Counted from the first letter of the stretch, positions 33,367-42,397 are shown. The stretch: DNA of 64,000 nucleotides from UBA5796 sp040752455 (GCA_049324115.1 JBMOMN010000023.1:1-64000), one strand, 5' to 3'. The notes: generated by a model from the letters alone, not told the origin. Numbers and translations: made by a program.

Positions 33367-34311
33367 ATGAACCCAAACCCCGCCTTCGGGGCCGACTTGC
33401 AGCCCTTCATGGGCATTCCCAGCTTCATGCGCCTGCCCGCCACGCGGGAGCTGGACGGCGTGGACGCCGCCATCCTGGGCGTGCCGTTCGACAGCGGCAC
33501 CTCCTACCGCAGCGGGACGCGCTTCGGGCCGCGCAAGATCCGCGAGGCCTCGCTCCAGCTTTGGGGACACAATCCCGCGTTGGGAGTCACCCCCGCCGAA
33601 ACGCTCAAGATCGTGGATTTCGGCGACGTGTCGGTCATCCCCACATCCATCGAACACACCATGAGCGCCATCCGCGAGACCGCAGACGGGATCCTCGCCA
33701 GCGGCGCGGCCCTCATCTCCCTCGGCGGCGACCACTCCGTCACCCTGCCTCTGTTGCGCGCCCATGCCGCGAAATACGGCCCGCTCTCCCTCGTCCACGT
33801 GGACGCCCACATAGACACCTGGGAAGCCGAATTCGAGGCTGTGCCGTACAGCCACGGGACGCCCTTCCGCCACGCCTTGCTGGAGGGGCTAATCCGGCCC
33901 GGGGAATACGCACAGGTCGGCATCCGCGGCCCGGTCAGCGCCGCGAACGACTACGAAGACGCGGCAAAACTCGGGGCGCGCACGATCACCATCCACGAGG
34001 TCTTCGAGAAAGGCATCCCGGCCGTCCTGGAGGAGATCCACCGGCGGATGACCGGGCCGGTCTACCTGAGCCTCGACATTGACTCAGCCGACCCGGCCTG
34101 CGCCCCCGGCACCGGCACACCTGAAGTCGGCGGGCTGACCAGTTACCAGCTCCTGCAACTGGTGCGCGGCCTGCGCGGGCTGGACCTGGCCGGCTTCGAC
34201 CTGGTGGAGGTCTCGCCGCCCTACGACCACAGCGACATCACCGCCGTCCTGGCCGCCAACCTGGTCTTCGAAGTCCTGTCGCTGCTGGCGCTCAAGAAAA
34301 CGGGGAAGTAG
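33367..34311 (+). CDS. speB: Agmatinase (ureohydrolase family)
   Basis: A 314-residue ureohydrolase that most likely converts agmatine to putrescine and urea. The binuclear manganese motifs are present: SLGGDHSVTLP, VHVDAHIDTWE and SLDIDSADPACAPGTGTPE. The N-terminal ILGVPFDSGTSYRSGTRFGP stretch is typical of agmatinases and related guanidine hydrolases. Guanidinobutyrase or formiminoglutamase activity cannot be excluded from sequence. The stop at 34311 is followed directly by the prmC ATG, so the two are coupled. Confidence 0.88.
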   Translation: MNPNPAFGADLQPFMGIPSFMRLPATRELDGVDAAILGVPFDSGTSYRSGTRFGPRKIREASLQLWGHNPALGVTPAETLKIVDFGDVSVIPTSIEHTMSAIRETADGILASGAALISLGGDHSVTLPLLRAHAAKYGPLSLVHVDAHIDTWEAEFEAVPYSHGTPFRHALLEGLIRPGEYAQVGIRGPVSAANDYEDAAKLGARTITIHEVFEKGIPAVLEEIHRRMTGPVYLSLDIDSADPACAPGTGTPEVGGLTSYQLLQLVRGLRGLDLAGFDLVEVSPPYDHSDITAVLAANLVFEVLSLLALKKTGK

Positions 34312-35205
34312 ATGAGTCCCGGCATTGGCAGCCTGCTCTCGGGGATCGCCGCCCGCCTCCAGGGCGAGACGGCCGCCCTCGACGCCCAGGTGCTGCTGGC
34401 CCACATCCTGGAGCGGCCGCGCAGCTGGATCGCGGCCCACCCCGAGATCGAACCCGAACCGGTGCAACTGGCCGCGCTGCAAGACGCGCTGCACCGGCTG
34501 GAAAAAGGGACTCCCCTGCCCTACGTGCTGGGACATTGGGAATTCTTTGGCCTCGACCTCCGCGTGACCCCCGCGGTACTCATCCCGCGACCGGAAACCG
34601 AATTGCTGGTCGAAAGGGCCTTATCCTGGCTGACGGCCCACCCGTCCCGCCGCCGGATGGTGGACGTGGGCACCGGCTCCGGCTGCATCGCCGTGACCCT
34701 GGCGAAACGCGTCCCCGATTTGCAGGCGCTGGCGACCGACATTTCCGGCGAGGCCCTCGATATAGCCCGCCAAAACGCAGAAAGGCACGGCGTAACGGAG
34801 CGCATCACCTTCGTCCAGGCAGATTTATTGGACATACCTTCCGACCTCAGGCCTCCAGCCTTCGACCTGCTGGCCGCCAACCTGCCCTACATCCCCACCC
34901 GCACCCTGCACGGACTGGCCGTCTTCAACCGCGAACCCTCCGTTGCGCTGGACGGGGGCGCGGACGGCCTCAGCCTGGTCCAACGCCTGCTCGAGGCCGC
35001 GCCAGGCCAAATGTCCCGCCCCGCCCTGGCCCTGCTGGAGATTGAAGCCTCCCAGGGGGAGAGCGTCCGGGCGTTGGCGGCGCAAGCCCTCCCGGGGTCA
35101 GACATCCAAATCCACCAAGACCTGGCCGGACACGACCGGCTGTTGGAAATCCGCATCCAGGCGAAGGGGCTGCCCAAGCGAATTTCGCGAAGCGTCAATT
35201 ATTAG
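34312..35205 (+). CDS. prmC: Release factor glutamine methyltransferase
   Basis: A 297-residue PrmC/HemK, which methylates the GGQ glutamine of release factors. It has an N-terminal helical release-factor-binding domain (1-75; DAQVLLAHILERPRSWI) and a Rossmann methyltransferase domain with MVDVGTGSGCIAVTLA and AANLPYIPT. The catalytic motif reads NLPY instead of the common NPPY; the Asn and Tyr that contact the glutamine are retained. It sits one gene after prfA's neighbour speB, consistent with its substrate being nearby. Confidence 0.92.
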   Translation: MSPGIGSLLSGIAARLQGETAALDAQVLLAHILERPRSWIAAHPEIEPEPVQLAALQDALHRLEKGTPLPYVLGHWEFFGLDLRVTPAVLIPRPETELLVERALSWLTAHPSRRRMVDVGTGSGCIAVTLAKRVPDLQALATDISGEALDIARQNAERHGVTERITFVQADLLDIPSDLRPPAFDLLAANLPYIPTRTLHGLAVFNREPSVALDGGADGLSLVQRLLEAAPGQMSRPALALLEIEASQGESVRALAAQALPGSDIQIHQDLAGHDRLLEIRIQAKGLPKRISRSVNY

Positions 35206-35233
35206 TAAACACGCTTTGTAGTATGATGGGAAT

Positions 35234-37684
35234 ATGAACAAGCTTTGGGTTGAAGCCAGCCAGCCGGAAACCGGACCGGGGGAGTACCTCCAAAAACTGC
35301 GCCAGGACCTGCTGGGAAAGTTCCTGCTGCTGATCCTGGGACTCAACCTGGTCATGATCGTCATCAATGTCATTGAGTTGGCCTTCACATTTTCGGATGA
35401 GCTGGTCACGTACCTGGTTCAGGATTTTATTTCCCTGTTTTTCTTTACAGGGTTGTTCTTCATCAATCGTCGGGGACAGACGCGGCTGGCGGCTTACGTT
35501 ACGGTGGTTTCGGCCATCGCGGGCGCATCCATCCTCATCGTCCCGGAAACCCCGACCACCGCCCTGGTTGCCCTGGCGCTCCTGGTCTTCATTTCCGGGT
35601 TCATCTTCCAGCCTCACAGCGCCTTCGTGGTTGCGGCCCTTTCGGCTGCCGGGTACAGCATTGCGTTCTTCTTTTCGCAGTCCATTTGGGAATACGACAC
35701 GATTACCGTGCTAATCCTGTTTGCGGTGGCGACGATTTCGCGGGCGACTGCCCTGTCCCTGAACGTCTCCATCCGGGAGGCCCAGCAGTTCGCCATCGAA
35801 TACCGGGACCTGTTCGAGCGCGTTCCGATCGGGCTGTACCGCACCACTGCGGACGGGAAAATCCTGGAGGCCAACCCGGCCCTGGCGGCCATGTTCGGCT
35901 ACGCCGACCGGGACGAGTTCCTACAGGCCAGCGTCCGGGATTTGTACGCCGAAAGTTCGGACTGGGATGCGGCCATGTCCAGGGTTGACAGGAACGGTTA
36001 TGGCGAAGACCTGTATGCTCACTTCCGCCGGAAAGACGGCAGCCTCTTCTGGGCCGAAGACCAGACCAAGGCGGTTTATGACATATCCGGCCGGGTAAAA
36101 TGGTACGAGGGTTCCCTGATTGATGTGACGAAAAAGAAGGAAGCGGACGATGCGCTGCGGGAGAGTAAAGCCAGGCTCGAACTCTTCTTCGCCCAATCGC
36201 TGAACGGCTTCTTCTTCATGGAATTGGCCGAACCCATCTGCTGGAACGATGAGGCCGACAAGGAGGCGCTGGTCGAATATGCGCTCACCGCCGAGCGTGT
36301 GGCCAAGGTCAACCAGGCCATCTTGGACCAGTACGGCGTACCGGAAGAGGTCGCCCTGGGCCTGTCGCCTTCGGATATTTTCGCCCATGACCTGCCCCTG
36401 GCGAGGCAGACCTGGCGTACCCTGTTCGAGGACGGGCATGTCCACATCGAGCTGGAAGAACGCAAAGCCGACGGTTCGCCAATGTGGACCGAGGGTGACT
36501 TCATCTGCCTGTACGACGACGAAGGCCGGATCACCGGCCACTTCGGCATCCAGCGCGAGATCACCCATCGGCGGCAGGCCGCGACCCGCATCAATGACCA
36601 GTTGGCCCGTCTCTCGGCCCTGCGGGCGATTGACGTCACCATTTCGGGCAGCACCAACCTCCCCCTGATCCTGAGAACCATCCTGGACCAGGTCATGGCC
36701 CGTTTGAAAGTGGATGCCGCCCTGATCCTGCTGCTCGACCCATATTTGAATGTCCTCACCTTTTCGACCGGCGCAGGCTTCAAACAAAAAGACATCCAAC
36801 AGACCCGCATTGACATCAACGAAGACGATTACGCCGCCCGCATCGTCCGGGAACGCAGGACGCTGTCCACCCATCGGCTGGACGACGACCACGAACATCA
36901 CAGGCGGATTGCCACTTTGATCGAGGAGGGCTTCACCTGCTATTACGGAGTCCCCCTGATCGTCAAAGGCCAGATCAAGGGCGTGATCGAAGTGTTCCGC
37001 CGCGCCTGCGAAGGCCACGACTGGGAGTGGGTCGAATTCCTCCAGGTGCTCGCCAACCAGGCCGCCATTGCCATAGACAATATCTCGCTGTTCGAGAATT
37101 TGCAGCGTTCCAACTTCGAGTTATCCCGTGCTTACGAAACCACCATCGACGGCTGGTCACGCGCCCTCGACCTGCGGGACAAGGAGACCGAAGGCCATTC
37201 CCTGCGGGTCACCGAACTGACGCTGCGCATCGCCCGCGCCATGAACATCCCCGAAAGAGACCTGCTCGCCATCCGCCGCGGCAGTATGCTGCACGACATT
37301 GGCAAGATGGGCGTGCCCGACCACATCCTGCTCAAAGCCGGGGCGCTGACCGAGGACGAATGGGCGCTCATGCGCAAACACCCGCAGTTCGCCTTCGAAT
37401 TGCTCTCCCCCATCGAATACCTGCGCACCGCCCTCGACATCCCCCATTACCACCACGAAAAATGGGACGGCAGCGGCTACCCGAACGGGCTGAACGGCGA
37501 GGAAATCCCGCTTGCCGCCCGCATCTTCGCCATCGTGGACGTGTACGACGCGCTCACCTCGGAGCGCCCATACCGCCCCGCCTGGCCCAAAGACAGGGCG
37601 CTCCGGCACATCCGCGACCTGGCCGGTTCCCACTTCGACCCGGCCATCGTGGAAGTGTTCCTGGAAGTGATGAAGGAGAAATAG
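35234..37684 (+). CDS. Membrane PAS/GAF/HD-GYP phosphodiesterase
   Basis: An 816-residue sensor. An N-terminal membrane region of about six spans (about 30-185) is followed by two PAS domains (about 195-320 and 325-450), a GAF domain (about 465-620) and an HD-GYP domain (about 635-815). The latter has GSMLHDIGKMGVPDHILLK and YHHEKWDGSGYPNGLNGEEI, the complete metal-binding and GYP signature, so it probably degrades cyclic di-GMP. Its end, SHFDPAIVEVFLEVMKEK, is the usual HD-GYP tail. The TsaC-type gene starts three bases after its stop, with its ribosome site inside this gene's last codons. Confidence 0.92.
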   Translation: MNKLWVEASQPETGPGEYLQKLRQDLLGKFLLLILGLNLVMIVINVIELAFTFSDELVTYLVQDFISLFFFTGLFFINRRGQTRLAAYVTVVSAIAGASILIVPETPTTALVALALLVFISGFIFQPHSAFVVAALSAAGYSIAFFFSQSIWEYDTITVLILFAVATISRATALSLNVSIREAQQFAIEYRDLFERVPIGLYRTTADGKILEANPALAAMFGYADRDEFLQASVRDLYAESSDWDAAMSRVDRNGYGEDLYAHFRRKDGSLFWAEDQTKAVYDISGRVKWYEGSLIDVTKKKEADDALRESKARLELFFAQSLNGFFFMELAEPICWNDEADKEALVEYALTAERVAKVNQAILDQYGVPEEVALGLSPSDIFAHDLPLARQTWRTLFEDGHVHIELEERKADGSPMWTEGDFICLYDDEGRITGHFGIQREITHRRQAATRINDQLARLSALRAIDVTISGSTNLPLILRTILDQVMARLKVDAALILLLDPYLNVLTFSTGAGFKQKDIQQTRIDINEDDYAARIVRERRTLSTHRLDDDHEHHRRIATLIEEGFTCYYGVPLIVKGQIKGVIEVFRRACEGHDWEWVEFLQVLANQAAIAIDNISLFENLQRSNFELSRAYETTIDGWSRALDLRDKETEGHSLRVTELTLRIARAMNIPERDLLAIRRGSMLHDIGKMGVPDHILLKAGALTEDEWALMRKHPQFAFELLSPIEYLRTALDIPHYHHEKWDGSGYPNGLNGEEIPLAARIFAIVDVYDALTSERPYRPAWPKDRALRHIRDLAGSHFDPAIVEVFLEVMKEK

Positions 37685-37686
37685 AC

Positions 37687-38310
37687 CTGGAGACCCTCGT
37701 CCTGCCTGCCGGCAACCCGGAAAGCCTCGAACGCGCCCTGGCAATCCTGCGCGGAGGCGGGTTGGTCGCCTTCCCGACCGATACCGTCTACGGCGTGGGG
37801 GCGCTGGCCTTCGACCCGGTCGCCATTGCGGGCATCTACGCCGCCAAAGCCCGCCCGGCGGAAAAAGCCATTCCCGTTTTGATCGGGGATGTGGAGGACC
37901 TCGACCGGGTCTCGGACGACGTCCCCCCGCTGGCCCTGATCCTGGCCGCCCGCTTCTGGCCGGGGCCCTTGACCCTGGTCGTGCCCAAGAGCGTTCACCT
38001 GCCCGGGATCGTTTCCGCCGCCCCCACCGTCGGCGTGCGCGTGCCCGATCACCCGGCAGCGCGGGCGCTGCTGCGGGCCGCCGGGCCGATGGCCGTCACC
38101 TCGGCCAACCTCTCCGGGCGGCCCAGCCCTTCCTCGTCAGACGAGGTGCTGGCCCAGTTGAACGGGCGCATCCCCCTCATCCTGGACGGGGGCATGACCC
38201 CCGGCGGGATCCCCTCGACGGTGGTCAACTGCCTGGGCGCGGAACCGGCCATCCTGCGCGAGGGTCCCCTGTCCAGATCCGACATTATACGAGCCCTGGG
38301 CCTGGATTGA
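37687..38310 (+). CDS. TsaC/Sua5-type threonylcarbamoyl-AMP synthase, CTG start inferred
   Basis: A protein of about 207 residues of the YrdC/Sua5 family, which makes threonylcarbamoyl-AMP for tRNA t6A37. Motifs are GGGLVAFPTDTVYGVGALA, AAKARPAEKAIPVLI, FWPGPLTLV, VGVRVPDHPAARALL and VTSANLSG. No ATG, GTG or TTG lies between the upstream stop and the conserved core. AAGGAG (37673-37678) is eight bases before CTG at 37687, which gives the family-like start (M/L)ETLVLPAGNPESLERAL. The next TTG would remove part of the core. I therefore call a CTG start, coupled to the HD-GYP gene. The C-terminal Sua5 domain is absent. tsaD lies convergent downstream. Confidence 0.88.
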   Translation: METLVLPAGNPESLERALAILRGGGLVAFPTDTVYGVGALAFDPVAIAGIYAAKARPAEKAIPVLIGDVEDLDRVSDDVPPLALILAARFWPGPLTLVVPKSVHLPGIVSAAPTVGVRVPDHPAARALLRAAGPMAVTSANLSGRPSPSSSDEVLAQLNGRIPLILDGGMTPGGIPSTVVNCLGAEPAILREGPLSRSDIIRALGLD

Positions 38311-38328
38311 TAGGGGCATTTACAGCAA

Positions 38329-38556
38329 AATTCGGAAGTCTTTTTCCGAGCCTTTGCAGCTGGGTAGTTTCCCTCTTGAGTGCAATTCGTTTTTTCACCG
38401 CGAAGAAGCGAAGGCCGCGAAGGTCTTCTTCGTTTGTTCAAAACCTTCTTAGCGCTCTTCGTATCTTCGCGGTTCTATTTCATCACAGTCTGTCAGCAAC
38501 TGCACCCAACGGGGAGACTACCTGCAGCTGGGAGGCTGCTGAAAGACTTCCGAATT
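38329..38556. repeat. Nested inverted-repeat element between tsaC and tsaD
   Basis: Outer arms AATTCGGAAGTCTTT (38329-38343) and its perfect complement (38542-38556) continue inward as an imperfect match to about 48 bases (GCAGCTGGGTAGTTTCCC facing GGGGAGACTACCTGCAGC). Inside, ACCGCGAAGA (38397-38406) pairs with 38464-38473. No gene is seen between 38311 and 38768. The AT-rich interior and the terminal repeats suggest a small non-autonomous element or a large cruciform. Confidence 0.75.
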
Positions 38557-38721
38557 CTCTCCTGATCTCTAATCCACTTCTTAGGATTCGCTCAGGAATT
38601 ATTCAGGTTCATCCGTATAATAAGGATCAAGCATTCTCCTCAGGACAAGCCGCCAGTGGGCAGGGCCAGCCCCCCGGCGGCTTGGGGTTTAAAAAGGGCA
38701 GAGAATAGAGAACATATAATT

Positions 38722-38747
38722 AGAGAGTAGTCAGGCGACTACTCTCT
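38722..38747. terminator. Bidirectional terminator between tsaC and tsaD
   Basis: An 11-bp perfect stem (AGAGAGTAGTC with GACTACTCTCT) around AGGC. On the plus strand it is followed by TTTCTC; on the minus strand it lies 22 bases past the tsaD stop. Confidence 0.75.
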
Positions 38748-38768
38748 TTTCTCTACTCACTATTCTCT

Positions 38769-39797
38769 TTATGATAACGGCCAGGTGGGGGTGACGTCCA
38801 TCTCCAGGCCGTCGGTGTGGCCGTGGGTAAAACGGAAGTAACCGGCGGCGGCGATCATCGCCGCGTTGTCGGTGCAGAGCGAGAGCGGCGGGATGTGGAC
38901 CGGGAACTCGCCCTGGGACAGGAAGGCCTGTCTCAGCGTGCTGTTGGCGGATACGCCGCCCGCGACCAGGATTTCCTTCGCCCCAAATTCACGCGCCGCC
39001 TGTAGAGTCTTGTTGACCAGCACCTCCACCACCGCCGCCTGGAAGGAGGCCGCCAGGTCGGGCACCGGCAGTTCTTTCCCCTTTTTCTGCAACTCCTGGA
39101 CGGCGCGCAGCACGGCGGTTTTCAAGCCGCTGAAGGAGAAGTCAAGCGTCCCATCGAGCCAGGCGCGGGGGAAGTCGAACTTCTGCGGGTCGCCGCTTTC
39201 GGCAGCCTGCTGGATGGCCGGCCCGCCGGGGTAGGGCAGGCCGAGGGTGCGGGCCACCTTGTCGAAAGCCTCGCCGGCCGCGTCGTCCAGGGTGGCCCCG
39301 AGGCGGCGGTATTCCAGGTGTCCGCTCATCAGGTTCAGTTCGGTATGCCCGCCGGAGACGAGCAGCGCCATCAGCGGGAATTGCGGTTCGGGCGGCGGCT
39401 CGTCCCCATTTTTGTAGACCCAAGCCGAATACAGGTGTCCTTCGAGGTGGTTGACGCCCACCAGCGGCAGGCCGGCGCCGAGGGCCAGCCCTTTGGCCAT
39501 GTTCATCCCCACCACCAGCGACCCGGCCAGCCCGGGGCCGCGGGTCACGGCGACGGCATCCAGGTCGCTGAGGGTCAAGTGCGCCTGCGAGAGCGCCTGC
39601 TGGACGACCGGGGTGATCGCCAACACATGCTGGCGGGAGGCGACTTCAGGGAAGACGCCTCCATAGCGGGCATGGACTTCCATCTGTGAGGCCACCACGG
39701 ACGAGAGCAGGACGCGTCCGTTTTCGAGCACGGCGCAAGCCGTCTCGTCGCAGGAGGTTTCGAGGGCAAGGAGGCGGGCGGGAGGAAGATCAGTCAT
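38769..39797 (-). CDS. tsaD: tRNA t6A threonylcarbamoyltransferase
   Basis: A 342-residue Kae1/YgjD protein that transfers the threonylcarbamoyl group to A37 of ANN-decoding tRNAs. The ASKHA-type ATPase motifs are present: LALETSCDETACAVL, AVTRGPGLAGSL, the metal-binding histidines in GVNHLEGHLYSAW, LVSGGHTELNL, and VAGGVSANSTLR. The partner enzyme TsaC is encoded convergently just across a terminator. No ribosome site is visible. The start codon lies within a CAGTGATCAGT-type repeat, and the first residues (MTD) come from repeat-like sequence. Confidence 0.95.
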   Translation of the reverse strand: MTDLPPARLLALETSCDETACAVLENGRVLLSSVVASQMEVHARYGGVFPEVASRQHVLAITPVVQQALSQAHLTLSDLDAVAVTRGPGLAGSLVVGMNMAKGLALGAGLPLVGVNHLEGHLYSAWVYKNGDEPPPEPQFPLMALLVSGGHTELNLMSGHLEYRRLGATLDDAAGEAFDKVARTLGLPYPGGPAIQQAAESGDPQKFDFPRAWLDGTLDFSFSGLKTAVLRAVQELQKKGKELPVPDLAASFQAAVVEVLVNKTLQAAREFGAKEILVAGGVSANSTLRQAFLSQGEFPVHIPPLSLCTDNAAMIAAAGYFRFTHGHTDGLEMDVTPTWPLS

Positions 39798-39837
39798 CAG
39801 TGATCAGTAATCAGTGTTCAGGGATCAGGGATCAGTT
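39788..39837. repeat. CAGTGATCAGT-type degenerate tandem repeat at the tsaD start
   Basis: Consecutive units CAGTCAT, CAGTGAT, CAGTAAT, CAGTGTT and CAGGGAT. The repeat covers the tsaD start codon and the position where its ribosome site would be. The same family occurs at 45534, 46228, 50396, 51811 and 51917. Confidence 0.85.
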
Positions 39838-39862
39838 TATCCTTACGTGAATTATACACTTC

Positions 39863-42397
39863 TCACCTTGGTCCCAGGAATTTATCGCCGTTGAAATGGA
39901 TCAGATGGGACGGCATTTCTGAAACCCATACTTCGGTTTCCCAGGCTATTTCTTTCGAGAATTTCTTGAAAGTGGCAAAATCGAGGAAGGCGGTCACGTA
40001 GATCCTGCCCGCAGTGCAATTTTTGAACATTTCTTCGAGTTCCACGTGGCGCTTGGGAGACACCGGGCCATGCGACGTGACGGCTTCGATCAGGAAAATC
40101 CAGTCCTTGCGTTCGTCATATAGGACAATGTCCGGCAATTTGTCATGCTCAGAGACCGTAACGCCAAGTTTGGTGAAAATTTGTTTTTCGAAAATGAGCA
40201 CCTTGTTGGCGGTATCGCCAATATAAAGCAATTTTGCGCCCGGAGCGAAGCGAGGGCCGAATTCCGAGCAAATAGCGGCCTGGAGCTGGTTGTGATTGCC
40301 GGGCGACAATTTAATCTCTTTACCTTCCCCAATCTGCAACGGTACCTTGTGCTGTTCCCTGGCTCTTTGATATATCTCAAGCAAGCTACCTTGTTGTTTT
40401 ACGAACGCGTTGCGTTTGCCTTCCCATTCCGGGGTGCCGTAACGGCGCAAAGCATCCAAAACCAAATCAGACAAAACGTAATGTGTGCGCGGGCTGTTAG
40501 TTGCCAGAGCGGGATCATCGGGATTCCGAAGGGCGATCCCGGCCTGTTCGAATTGATGTAATACCTGCCTGCGTACCGTTTCGCGAGTGTTTTCGGCATA
40601 CTCCCGTCCATAACGCTGCTTGATCTCCGTCAAAATATCATGAACGCGCAGGCTTTTTGCCGCAGCATCCTCCCAAGAAGAGTTTTCAGACAGTTGTGCC
40701 AGTACAAGAAAAGTCAATGCAGCCATTTCATTTTGCTGCGCCGAGGGCAGTCCAAGCGAATCAAGGATTTCTTGAGCCTGTTCGATTTTTCCCATAACGA
40801 TCCTGGTCTCCTGAATGAGCGGGAAACTCTCGTCGAGCAGCTTTGTTTCCCACAATGTCGAAAATACGAGATTATCAACAATCCCTGTCGAGGGATCGTC
40901 AATGTCTTGCAACCGTTCGCCAATTTGCCGGATGACTTCCATTGGCGGGAGCGGCAGGGCACGCAATTCTGCCGCGTTGACCTGGGTATTCCCGTTCACG
41001 ATCCTAAAATAACGGTCCACGAGGGCGCTGTTGAAAACCGCAGATAACCCAATCGCTTCAGCCTTGTCCAATTCGCCTTTTCTACGATAGATGAAATTCA
41101 GGTGATTTTCGAAGCCGATTTGGGCGTGCGGAAAATTTTCGCCGATCAGAGGGGCGGCGACCAGGCGTCGGCGGTCTTCCTTGGCGCTGAAACGGCGCAA
41201 CAGGACATAATTCGCGTTCGGGACCAGCAAAGATGGATCATCCTGTGTTATGGCCTGGGGCTTGTCAAAACTACTCAAAGGGTATTCCAGCCTGTACGGT
41301 TTGACGTTTTGCATCCACAATAAGGGAACGGTCCCGTTTCCCGACGTAAGTTTCTCCTTCAGATATTGGTTCGAGCGAAAAGGTACGACCCGTCCTGTCG
41401 AAACCTGCAAACCATACTGGTCAAGTGAACCATCCCAACGATCAATGGCATCCAAAACCTGCTCATCCAACGCTCCCGTCGGCAAACGGAAGAAGAACGG
41501 TTCACGATGAATATCCAGAAATTGCCTTAGCGCGACCTGCCGGCTGATTTGACCGTTTTTTTCGAGGCTCACCTCATCCTTCGATGTCGAAATATTGACG
41601 AACCCTGCCCAGTAACTCTCCGTCTTAGGCCTGGATGATTTTTCAATGGTGAAAATAACATTTTCCTGCAAAACCTCGCCGGATTTGAAAACATCATCCC
41701 TGGATTGAAAGAGGTGAACCGATAGCGGGATTGTCTCTCTGAGAAGGTCGCGGCGAAAATCCGAAAAATAGACGCCTGAACAAAAGCTCCGTGGAACGAT
41801 AAAACAGCCGCGGCCTCGCGCTCTTAGCAATCTAGCGCTCAACGCCATAAAAAGGGTATAGATATTCGTATGACCGTTCAATTTCCCCGACGCGGCTTTA
41901 ACGCGCTTGTCGTCCGCGTTCAATTTGAAGTAAGGTGGATTGCTGATAACATAATCGAACACTTTTCTCCGCCCACCGCTCGAATCGAACAACCTCGGTT
42001 GCTGGTCTGGTAAGCAGGCCAAGATAAAATCTTCCTGGTGAACCTGCCAATGAACGACAATCCCCCGCTCTTCGGCGATTTGACTTGCAAACGTGAGTAC
42101 CTGCCGTGAAATTTCGCATAACTCAGGATCAATTTCGTAAGCATCAATCCACAATTCTTTAGGATAATTTTCTGAGATCAACCGCTCAATGATGGCGCAA
42201 ACCAAGATGCCGGAACCGGCGGCAGGCTCCAGTAAACAGGCGCCGTTTTCTATGTCCCCAATTCTTTTCGCCATGTAACGGGCAACGGCAGGCGGCGTTA
42301 AGAATTGACCGTTTTCCTTGAGCGTTTGGCTTGGCCGTTTCTCGAGGAGTCGCCTGCCTTGCTCGTAACTTAGAGTTACCAAATCTGGAATGGTCAC
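39863..42397 (-). CDS. Single-chain restriction-modification enzyme: N6-adenine MTase fused to BsuBI/PstI-type nuclease
   Basis: An 844-residue protein. The N-terminal half is a class I DNA adenine methyltransferase with NGQFLTPPAVARYMAKR, the SAM motif CLLEPAAGSGILVCAI (about 53-68) and the catalytic ISNPPYFKLN (NPPY at 153-156), followed by a target-recognition region to about 560. From about 575 it reads as a BsuBI/PstI-type restriction endonuclease: a helical N-domain (to about 720), then the catalytic domain with LLYIGDTANKVLIFE, KLPDIVLYDERKDWIFLIEA and VTSHGPVSPKRHVELEEMF. PstI and BsuBI recognise CTGCAG with separate enzymes; here both parts are in one chain. Its ATG overlaps the stop of the M24 peptidase gene. 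Confidence 0.88.
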   Translation of the reverse strand: MTIPDLVTLSYEQGRRLLEKRPSQTLKENGQFLTPPAVARYMAKRIGDIENGACLLEPAAGSGILVCAIIERLISENYPKELWIDAYEIDPELCEISRQVLTFASQIAEERGIVVHWQVHQEDFILACLPDQQPRLFDSSGGRRKVFDYVISNPPYFKLNADDKRVKAASGKLNGHTNIYTLFMALSARLLRARGRGCFIVPRSFCSGVYFSDFRRDLLRETIPLSVHLFQSRDDVFKSGEVLQENVIFTIEKSSRPKTESYWAGFVNISTSKDEVSLEKNGQISRQVALRQFLDIHREPFFFRLPTGALDEQVLDAIDRWDGSLDQYGLQVSTGRVVPFRSNQYLKEKLTSGNGTVPLLWMQNVKPYRLEYPLSSFDKPQAITQDDPSLLVPNANYVLLRRFSAKEDRRRLVAAPLIGENFPHAQIGFENHLNFIYRRKGELDKAEAIGLSAVFNSALVDRYFRIVNGNTQVNAAELRALPLPPMEVIRQIGERLQDIDDPSTGIVDNLVFSTLWETKLLDESFPLIQETRIVMGKIEQAQEILDSLGLPSAQQNEMAALTFLVLAQLSENSSWEDAAAKSLRVHDILTEIKQRYGREYAENTRETVRRQVLHQFEQAGIALRNPDDPALATNSPRTHYVLSDLVLDALRRYGTPEWEGKRNAFVKQQGSLLEIYQRAREQHKVPLQIGEGKEIKLSPGNHNQLQAAICSEFGPRFAPGAKLLYIGDTANKVLIFEKQIFTKLGVTVSEHDKLPDIVLYDERKDWIFLIEAVTSHGPVSPKRHVELEEMFKNCTAGRIYVTAFLDFATFKKFSKEIAWETEVWVSEMPSHLIHFNGDKFLGPR

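Noticed and set aside
37027..37686. Extension of the TsaC-type frame back to an ATG at 37027
   Set aside because: That part lies inside the GAF/HD-GYP coding region in another frame, is Arg/Pro-rich and unrelated to the TsaC family.
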